Shown here piece by piece: positions 4,334-9,831 of a stretch of DNA of 9,831 nucleotides (the first letter of the stretch is position 1; each line of letters starts with the position of its first letter). Origin of the DNA: Candidatus Micrarchaeaceae archaeon (lineage in GTDB: Archaea > Micrarchaeota > Micrarchaeia > Micrarchaeales > Micrarchaeaceae); contig DAIDAQ010000056.1 in assembly GCA_027310535.1 (NCBI GenBank), positions 1 to 9,831 of the forward strand, in the 5' to 3' direction. A model generated the notes under the pieces. It was not told where the DNA came from, did not search any database, and saw only the letters and a list, made by a program, of their open reading frames with translations. The position numbers and the translations under genes were made by a program.

Positions 4334-6307
4334 ATGGTAAACCGCCTTGCCTTCGCAGTCTTATCAGCGATGCTGCTGCTGTTTTACCTGCCGTTGGCAA
4401 CGTCTGCTGTCCTTTACGACGAGCAGGTCGGGCTCTCGTTCGCACAAAATTTCAACTCGCTCGGCTATAACGTCACTGCGGTCGCCCAATCGCGCGATGG
4501 TATCGGGCCAGCATACTTGCTGAACGGGCTCTCCGACAAGGGTTACTGGTACCAGATAGGGCTTGCATACAACTGGCCGAATAGCGACAGCAGCTCAACT
4601 GGAGGGTTCACCTTTGCCTATCAGGTGTGGGCTCCCAGCAAGTGGCTGGTGTACCCGAAGGACGGCGGCGGAGGGATCAAGCAGTTTTCCGGGAGCGTCC
4701 TGCCCAATGACAAGGTCCTGCTCAACCTATATTTCAAGGACGGCCAGGCGGTAATGTCAGCACTCGACTGGAACACCGGCGCAAAGGCGACCGCATTGTT
4801 CAGCAGCGAGGGCTCCAGCTACTTCTTGGGGAACTCAAGCTATGGTTCCAACCAGAACGGCTATTTCACCGGCATCATGACCGAATGGTACTACAACTAC
4901 CCTTACGCCGGGGACATAAGTAGGGTGACCTACACGCCCTATGGCACTCCACCGGCAAAAGGCTGGCTCTGGCTTGACGAGTTCAGCTGCGCCGACGGCT
5001 ACAACTGCACGACGAAGACGAACGTAGCGAGCGATTATACAGGGTATGCAGTCTCCCCAAACCCATACTATTCGACCAACTACCACGGGCTGAACCTCGG
5101 CTTCTACAGCAATGGCACCTTCTTCACAGGTGGGACGCTGCAGACGCTCTCCATATCGGAGTTCAATGCAAGCAGGATAGCGACAGACGCGAGCGTTCCG
5201 GTGTCAGGCTCTTTTGCCGTCAGGATCGGGGGCGGTATCGGGCCGTATACGTACACGCTTTACCTTGATAATTCAACGTACAACCAGTCGACCTCACAAT
5301 CCTCTACCTACAGTGGTTGGATAAACACAGGGGGCCTGGGTGCGGGCGTGCACTCATACAGGGTGGCAGTGCTGGATTCTTCCGGAGCTCTCGTGTCCAC
5401 GCCAAAAGTGAACGTGACAGTGAACGAAGACCCGTTCTTGACGATCGCGAGCAGCAGGAACGTCTCTGATGAGAGCTTGGGCATAAAGGCCGCGTACGCG
5501 GTAAGCGGCGGCACAGCGCCATTCCGTGTGACGTGGTACCTTAACGGTGCCGCAGTCAGCGACATAAATTCGACAAGGCAATTCAATCCAGGCGAGAACA
5601 TTCTCCGCGCGTCTTTGATCGATGCCGCCGGAATGCCGGCTTCGTCGCAGAACCTCTCCGTATACATCAACAGGGATCCAGCGGTTGCGATAGGTCCTCC
5701 ACAAAGGGGCGTAGATATTGGCAGCCCGGTCACGCTTACGGCAAAGATAGAAAACGGGACAGCCCCGTACAGCTTCGCGTGGCAGCTGGACGGGACTAAC
5801 GTCTCTGGCAACCGAACATTGCTGTTCGCCCCGAACAGCCTCGGAAGGGAGGTTGTAGGATTGGTTGGCAGCGATGCTGCAGGCTACAGGTTCAATGTTT
5901 CGGCTGTCTTCACCATCAACCAGCCGCTGCGGTTCAACAACTACACGTTCAGCCCGTATGGCAGCACGTTCTATACTGGGTCACGGATAGGCTTCAGCGG
6001 CCTGGTTGCAGGCGGCACCCCTCCATATGAATACGCATGGTACGTAGATGGGGTCCTGGTGCAGTCAACGAACGCGAACCTTTTGAGCTATGACTCACCA
6101 GGGAATCATGTGGCCACCCTGGTCGTCACAGATCAGGCGGGCGGGCGTGCAGCGGCAACATACCCGTTTGCAACGGGCTACAACTACGTAACGCTCGGAG
6201 TAATAGGCGCACTGTTCGTCGCCGCCCTGGCCGCGTATTTTGTTGTGGTGCACAGGAAGCTGCACAGGAATGAGGCCCCGTGGCCCAAGGCGGGGCAGCA
6301 GCCTTAA
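4334..6307 (+). CDS. Secreted, membrane-anchored surface protein with four Ig/PKD-like repeats
   Basis: This 657-aa protein has a signal peptide (residues 1-25, cleavage after ATSA) and an N-terminal domain of unknown family (about 26-280). That domain is rich in Trp, Tyr and Gly, and has two cysteines at 219 and 225 that could form a disulfide. Four beta-sandwich repeats of 80-90 residues follow (about 281-365, 366-448, 449-531, 532-612). Each carries a motif like GGTxPYxYxWYLDG, at 299, 392, 474 and 560. A single membrane helix (618-638) and a short basic tail end it, so most of the chain lies outside. More than a dozen NxS/T sequons suggest N-glycosylation. The repeats resemble PKD or Ig-like adhesion modules. 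The N-terminal domain could be a lectin-like beta sandwich, but that is a guess. It ends 12 nt before the TATA box of the PadR gene, so it is probably a separate transcription unit. Confidence 0.8.
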   Translation: MVNRLAFAVLSAMLLLFYLPLATSAVLYDEQVGLSFAQNFNSLGYNVTAVAQSRDGIGPAYLLNGLSDKGYWYQIGLAYNWPNSDSSSTGGFTFAYQVWAPSKWLVYPKDGGGGIKQFSGSVLPNDKVLLNLYFKDGQAVMSALDWNTGAKATALFSSEGSSYFLGNSSYGSNQNGYFTGIMTEWYYNYPYAGDISRVTYTPYGTPPAKGWLWLDEFSCADGYNCTTKTNVASDYTGYAVSPNPYYSTNYHGLNLGFYSNGTFFTGGTLQTLSISEFNASRIATDASVPVSGSFAVRIGGGIGPYTYTLYLDNSTYNQSTSQSSTYSGWINTGGLGAGVHSYRVAVLDSSGALVSTPKVNVTVNEDPFLTIASSRNVSDESLGIKAAYAVSGGTAPFRVTWYLNGAAVSDINSTRQFNPGENILRASLIDAAGMPASSQNLSVYINRDPAVAIGPPQRGVDIGSPVTLTAKIENGTAPYSFAWQLDGTNVSGNRTLLFAPNSLGREVVGLVGSDAAGYRFNVSAVFTINQPLRFNNYTFSPYGSTFYTGSRIGFSGLVAGGTPPYEYAWYVDGVLVQSTNANLLSYDSPGNHVATLVVTDQAGGRAAATYPFATGYNYVTLGVIGALFVAALAAYFVVVHRKLHRNEAPWPKAGQQP

Positions 6308-6319
6308 ATACCTTTGTAG

Positions 6320-6325
6320 TATAAA
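6320..6325 (+). promoter_or_regulatory. TATA box of the PadR-ABC cassette
   Basis: TATAAA at 6320-6325 lies about 28 nt upstream of the GTG at 6351, placing the transcript start close to that codon and suggesting a leaderless mRNA. It is followed immediately by a palindrome that a regulator could use to block or compete with TBP/TFB. Confidence 0.6.
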
Positions 6326-6341
6326 TTTAGACTAGTTTAAA
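6326..6341. promoter_or_regulatory. Palindromic operator candidate for the PadR-type regulator
   Basis: TTTAGACTAGTTTAAA is a 16-bp inverted repeat with one mismatched pair, centred on ACTAGT. It sits directly after the TATA box and before the start of a PadR-type gene. PadR regulators bind dyad sites as dimers and often control their own operon, so autorepression is the simplest reading. Confidence 0.5.
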
Positions 6342-6350
6342 AATAAACCA

Positions 6351-6743
6351 GTGTGGGGTATGCAGGGGGAGTTTCATAAGTGCAGTGCCAATGAGATAGC
6401 GGCTCACTACATAACGAAGGACATGTACCACGCCATCCTCAAAGTGATGCTGCTCAATATGATAAGCATGCACCAGACGCATGCATACGGTCTGCTGAAG
6501 CACGTGTCCAGGCTTGTCAGGCAGAAGCACATCAAGTTCGGCACGAATATAAAGAGCGACGTCTACAATACCGTAACAGCGCTGGAAAGCGCTGGTTACA
6601 TAAGGGCAAGGGGCGGCGGGGGAGGGGAATACCGTGCAAAGAAATGCTACACGATCACGCCGAAAGGCAGGGCTGCGATACGCGAGAGCAGAAAGGTGTT
6701 TGCCGAGGCCACGAAGGCGATAAACGAGATAGTTACATGGTGA
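6351..6743 (+). CDS. PadR-family transcriptional regulator
   Basis: This 130-aa winged-helix protein matches the PadR family. After an N-terminal helix with YHAILKVMLLNMI, it has HAYGLLKHV (family form HGYEL), the recognition-helix block VYNTVTALESAGYI at about 69-82, and the wing with YTITPKGR at about 104-111. A glycine run forms the wing turn. A final helix (about 112-130) would be the dimerisation part of the short PadR subfamily 1. The start is GTG at 6351 or ATG at 6360. I give the GTG because the TATA position predicts initiation right there; the difference is three residues. The gene overlaps or abuts the ABC ATPase gene. It probably represses the exporter cassette until a ligand, perhaps the exported compound, is bound. 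Confidence 0.87.
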   Translation: MWGMQGEFHKCSANEIAAHYITKDMYHAILKVMLLNMISMHQTHAYGLLKHVSRLVRQKHIKFGTNIKSDVYNTVTALESAGYIRARGGGGGEYRAKKCYTITPKGRAAIRESRKVFAEATKAINEIVTW

Positions 6744-6774
6744 TTGCGCGAAGAACATAATACACGCAGATGGT

Positions 6775-7740
6775 GTGACAAAGAAGTTCGGCGACTTCAC
6801 TGCGGTCAACAATGTGAGCTTCAGCATAGAGGCTGGGAAGATATACGGCATACTTGGCCCCAACGGCGCTGGCAAAACAACGATGATAAGCCTGATACTC
6901 GGGATAGAGAAGCCTACATCTGGCAGAATACTCGTCGACGGGCTGGACAACATAAAACACAAGTCAGAGGTAAAGCAGCTGATCGGCTTCATGACCCAGG
7001 AAACGATAGTGGACTCTGACCTGACCGCATACGAGAACCTTGAGATAGGAGCCAAGCTCTACCACATTTCGCAGGGGGAGGCGAAGGCCGCCATAGAGAG
7101 GGCGCTCGAGGAGTCCGAGCTGACGGAGTTCAAGGACAAGCCCGCGGGCACGTTCTCCGGCGGGATGAAAAGGAGGCTGTACCTTGTCAAGTCGATGCTG
7201 CACGACCCGAAGGTGCTGATACTCGACGAGCCGACTACTGGCCTTGACGTCCATAACAGGGTGGGGATGTGGAAGCATATAAGGGAGCTGAACGGGAATG
7301 GCGTTACGATCATACTCACGACGCAGTACCTCGAGGAGGCGGAGGAGCTGTGCAATGAGATATCTGTGATGGACCACGGCAAGATAATCGCCAGCGGAAC
7401 GCCATCGGAGCTGAAGCGCATGGTCTCAAAGGGGCAGGTCGTGGAGATAATAACAAACAAGGAGTCTGCGCAAAAGATAATGAGGGTGCTGCAGCACGAG
7501 TTCAAGCTTTCTCCAATGGTGAAGGACGACAAGATAGAGGCCTATCTTGAGTCAAACTCTGTCGCACTATTCGCCCGCATACTCGGCAGGCTGATAAAGG
7601 AGAAGCTGCCGCTTGTCTCGATCAGCATGCACCTGCCGACCATGGATGACGTGTTCATAAAGCTTACCGGCTCGTCGCTGCGGGACAGCGTAGGTGAGAA
7701 CAAGTCAGACAGGGATAGGATAATGCTCCAGCGCCATTGA
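6775..7740 (+). CDS. ABC transporter ATP-binding protein (DrrA-type)
   Basis: The 321 residues counted from GTG 6775 contain the full ATPase core: Walker A GPNGAGKT (28-35), Q-loop Gln75, signature FSGGM (127-131), Walker B VLILDE (147-152) and D-loop GLD. The switch position reads TTQYLEEAEEL with Gln184 instead of His, as is common in DrrA-like exporters. A C-terminal domain of about 100 residues fits the DrrA/DUF4162 type. It powers the permease encoded 16 nt downstream. The start is doubtful: this GTG removes the first beta strand, while the upstream in-frame codons 6754-6774 read NIIHADG, exactly what the family has there. A GGTGAT Shine-Dalgarno match at 6739-6744 also points to a start well before 6775. 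The true start is non-canonical, or an indel lies near 6750. Confidence 0.92.
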   Translation: MTKKFGDFTAVNNVSFSIEAGKIYGILGPNGAGKTTMISLILGIEKPTSGRILVDGLDNIKHKSEVKQLIGFMTQETIVDSDLTAYENLEIGAKLYHISQGEAKAAIERALEESELTEFKDKPAGTFSGGMKRRLYLVKSMLHDPKVLILDEPTTGLDVHNRVGMWKHIRELNGNGVTIILTTQYLEEAEELCNEISVMDHGKIIASGTPSELKRMVSKGQVVEIITNKESAQKIMRVLQHEFKLSPMVKDDKIEAYLESNSVALFARILGRLIKEKLPLVSISMHLPTMDDVFIKLTGSSLRDSVGENKSDRDRIMLQRH

Positions 7741-7756
7741 TGGCGGGTGTTATTGG

Positions 7757-8860
7757 ATGACGTTATTAGAAGACACGTTGACTTTGTACAAGAGAGAGAT
7801 GCTCATCTTCAAGAGCCATCTCCGGACAAACATCATAAGGTCCGCGATGTTCCCGATAATATTCATCTTCTTCTTCGGCAGCCTAGGATCGAGCTCTACG
7901 AACATCCATGTGGCTGTCGTGAACTACGCGGGCAACCCGCAGAGCCTGTCTTTCATCAATTCTTTGACCACTAGCAGGGCGATCTCGATAACTAGTGTTA
8001 CCACACAGACAGACGCTCTCAACCAGCTCTCAGGAAGTACGGTTACGGCAGTCATAGTGATACTGCCCTCGTTCCCCAAACCGAGCTCCGGCAACCCTGC
8101 TGTTGATGTATACTATTCCACATCGAACTTCGCCGCTGTCCAGACAATACTCCCACTCATACAGCAGGAAGCCGCGTCGGCAGGCAGCACGGTGAATGTC
8201 AATCAACAGCCCTCTGCCACGTCGTTGAGGCCGCTTTACGGGACGGCGAGCAACTATGTAGTCTTCCTTGTTGGGGGGATAATAAGCATGACTGTAGCCT
8301 TCGGGATGACTTTCGGGACGGGGATGTCGATAATAACCGACAGGCAGCTCGGCAACCTGAAGTCGTTCCTCATCTCGCCGATAAGCAAGAACGCGATAGT
8401 CTTCAGCAAGATACTTGCAGGCATGACTGAGGCGATGCTCTACATCGCGATAACGCTGTTGATTGGAATGGCAGACGGCGTGGGCATAGCGATGGGATTT
8501 GTGGGGCTTGCATGGATATTCATAATAGGGGGGCTTGTAGCCGTCTGCTTCGCAGGAATAAGTGTCATACTCGCCTCTAGGATAGAGAAGGTTGAAGTCT
8601 ATACAATAGTCGCACAGGTGATAGTCATGCCGCTGTGGTTCCTCTCAGGCGCCTTCTTCCCGACAACAGCATTTCCGAGCATCATGCAGCCGATCGTGGC
8701 GGTAGACCCGCTGACATACGCGACGCAAGGGATAAGGAACGTGATGATGCTTGGATACTACCCGCTCCAAGCGATAGCCCTTGACATGGGGGTGCTGCTC
8801 TCGGTCGCCGCGGCCTTGCTGATCGGGAGCGTCCTGCTGTTCAAAAACTACACCGCTTGA
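7757..8860 (+). CDS. ABC-2 type transporter permease
   Basis: This 367-aa membrane protein has the standard ABC-2 layout. A cytoplasmic N-terminus with a conserved KREML-type amphipathic helix is followed by TM1 (about 30-46), a large external domain (about 47-165), and five more membrane helices (about 166-188, 213-235, 244-272, 283-303, 340-363). Family marks include ITDRQLGNLKSFLISPIS between TM2 and TM3, LSGAFFPTTAFP after TM5 and DPLTYATQGIRNVM. With the adjacent ATPase it should form a homodimeric exporter of the DrrAB/Nod type. The substrate is not evident; hydrophobic drugs, lipids or polysaccharide are all handled by relatives. The start follows the ATPase stop by 16 nt, with GGGTG-like sequence before it. 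Confidence 0.92.
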   Translation: MTLLEDTLTLYKREMLIFKSHLRTNIIRSAMFPIIFIFFFGSLGSSSTNIHVAVVNYAGNPQSLSFINSLTTSRAISITSVTTQTDALNQLSGSTVTAVIVILPSFPKPSSGNPAVDVYYSTSNFAAVQTILPLIQQEAASAGSTVNVNQQPSATSLRPLYGTASNYVVFLVGGIISMTVAFGMTFGTGMSIITDRQLGNLKSFLISPISKNAIVFSKILAGMTEAMLYIAITLLIGMADGVGIAMGFVGLAWIFIIGGLVAVCFAGISVILASRIEKVEVYTIVAQVIVMPLWFLSGAFFPTTAFPSIMQPIVAVDPLTYATQGIRNVMMLGYYPLQAIALDMGVLLSVAAALLIGSVLLFKNYTA

Positions 8861-8889
8861 CATCATGTTATGGTAATCGAAGTGATAAA

Positions 8890-9831
8890 ATGAGAATAAA
8901 CAAAGCAACGGTCATATGGATGGCGTCGTTCCCCTTCATTGCACTGCTGGCAATAGCGAACGCGCAGGCGGTCGGAAGCTACAACAACCTGCTCTCCCTG
9001 ACAAACCTGTACGTATCCCCTAACCCTGTAATCGCGGGGAGCAACATAACGATAAGCTTCAACCTGTACAACTCCTACTCGAGCCAGCTTTCGAACGTCA
9101 ACCTGGCGCTCACCGCCAACAACCAGCTTGTGAACGTCTCGCCCTCTGGCAGCTACCTGATAAACACGGTCGGTTCCGGTGTCTACGGGGGGCTGGGCTA
9201 TGACACCTTCACATACAAGATCCGCGTCCCGCCCACATTGAGCTCGGGGCTCTACACACTCAACGTCGTGGCGAATTACGAGGCCCCAACCTCGTCAAGC
9301 ACCTACAGCGCAGGCACTTCCACCATGCCGATAACACTGTACATCTATGGGCGCCCGTCCCTCAGCTTCAACATAGTCCCGCAAGGGCCGCTGATCCCCG
9401 GCAGCCTCTTCGGCTTCGATCTCACTGCGGTAAACACGGGCACTGACACGGCGTCGAACGTCTCCGTGCAGCTCGTGAGCGCAGGCGGGTTCACGGTCTC
9501 AGGGCAGACCAAGTTCATGCTCGGCAGCCTTGCGCCCGGGCAGTCGGCGACCGCGGCCGCAAGCGTTCTCGTCAGCAGCAACATAAGCTCCGGTGGCCAC
9601 TACATAACGGTAAACACGACGTACAGCACGGCTGCGAGGGGTTATTCCGCCTCGTACGGCGTGCCGGTGAGCATAGCAACTGGTAGCCCGCAGATAACCG
9701 TGAGCGCGGAGAGCGCTGTCCCGCAGCAACTTTACTCCGGGTCAAACCAGACACTGACGATACTGGTGCAGAACATAGGCTCAGGGACTGCGAGGAACCT
9801 CACCATCTCCTTCAGGTCTGTAGGCCAGGTA
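8890..9831 (+). CDS. Secreted protein with COG1361/CARDB-like repeats (3' end outside window)
   Basis: The reading frame is open from ATG 8890 to the right edge, 314 codons with no stop. A signal peptide covers residues 1-27 (cleavage near ANAQA). At least three related beta-sandwich modules follow, at about 36-153, 155-265 and 267 onward. Each has a pattern of the form PxxxxxGSxxTLTxxxxNxGSGTAxNxTIS, typical of COG1361/CARDB/NEW3-type domains in archaeal envelope proteins. NxS/T sequons are frequent. A GTGAT Shine-Dalgarno-like element at 8882-8886 precedes the start closely. It lies 29 nt after the permease on the same strand, so it is likely co-transcribed. COG1361-type proteins are often found beside ABC permeases, and it may act as an external partner. 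No C-terminal anchor can be seen because the gene is cut. Confidence 0.82.
   Translation, partial: MRINKATVIWMASFPFIALLAIANAQAVGSYNNLLSLTNLYVSPNPVIAGSNITISFNLYNSYSSQLSNVNLALTANNQLVNVSPSGSYLINTVGSGVYGGLGYDTFTYKIRVPPTLSSGLYTLNVVANYEAPTSSSTYSAGTSTMPITLYIYGRPSLSFNIVPQGPLIPGSLFGFDLTAVNTGTDTASNVSVQLVSAGGFTVSGQTKFMLGSLAPGQSATAAASVLVSSNISSGGHYITVNTTYSTAARGYSASYGVPVSIATGSPQITVSAESAVPQQLYSGSNQTLTILVQNIGSGTARNLTISFRSVGQV

Noticed and set aside
5304..5811. Long minus-strand frames inside the surface-protein gene, and similar ones over RNase Z, RqcH and ABC genes
   Set aside because: They lie opposite clear coding genes, lack recognisable domains or start signals, and are explained by the GC-rich codon pattern.
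6744..7019. Plus-strand frame continuing past the PadR stop codon
   Set aside because: It is out of frame with the ATPase and gives a sequence with no domain. Stop-codon readthrough would not join PadR to the ATPase.
8870..8893. Seven-codon ORF (MVIEVIK) overlapping the start of the COG1361-like gene by ATGA
   Set aside because: Too short to support as a leader peptide, with no sign of regulation.
1..9831. CRISPR arrays, rRNA, insertion sequences
   Set aside because: No regularly spaced repeats, rRNA-like stretches or transposase genes were seen on either strand.

Overview
The window looks like the chromosome of an archaeon. It encodes the C-terminal part of a geranylgeranylglyceryl-phosphate synthase (ether-lipid pathway), an archaeal-type RNase Z and an RqcH/Rqc2-type protein. 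TATA boxes sit about 26 nt upstream of start codons, and arginine and isoleucine codons are mostly AGG and ATA. Truncated informational proteins and many secreted beta-sandwich proteins would suit a DPANN lineage such as Micrarchaeota, but that placement is an inference. Core genes are fairly GC-rich by eye.

Left block (1-2410), all on the + strand: the partial GGGP synthase, a half-length RqcH-like protein made of NFACT-N plus part of the coiled coil, a complete RNase Z, and tRNA-Val(GAC) beginning 4 nt after the RNase Z stop. The first three genes are tightly packed and probably form an operon.

Middle block (2398-4260): a very small integrative element of about 1.86 kb lies in the 3' end of tRNA-Val. 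A 13-bp copy of the tRNA 3' end at 4248-4260 marks its right boundary. It carries only two genes. One is a conspicuously AT-rich membrane protein with two GX2H motifs of the TraB/Tiki type (2541-3188, +). The other is a complete tyrosine recombinase (3214-4083, -). A GC-rich segment that can form a long imperfect hairpin (4150-4247) lies beside the right att site. This element is the most unusual object in the window.

Right block (4334-9831), + strand: a 657-aa signal-peptide-bearing surface protein with four Ig/PKD-like repeats and a C-terminal membrane anchor. It is followed by a cassette of a PadR-type regulator with its own TATA box and a palindromic operator candidate, a DrrA-type ABC ATPase, an ABC-2 permease, and a secreted protein with COG1361/CARDB-like repeats that runs off the window. 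The cassette resembles a PadR-controlled exporter plus an extracytoplasmic partner. Its substrate cannot be read from the sequence. The ATPase has an odd N-terminus: the expected first beta strand is encoded upstream of the only canonical in-frame start.
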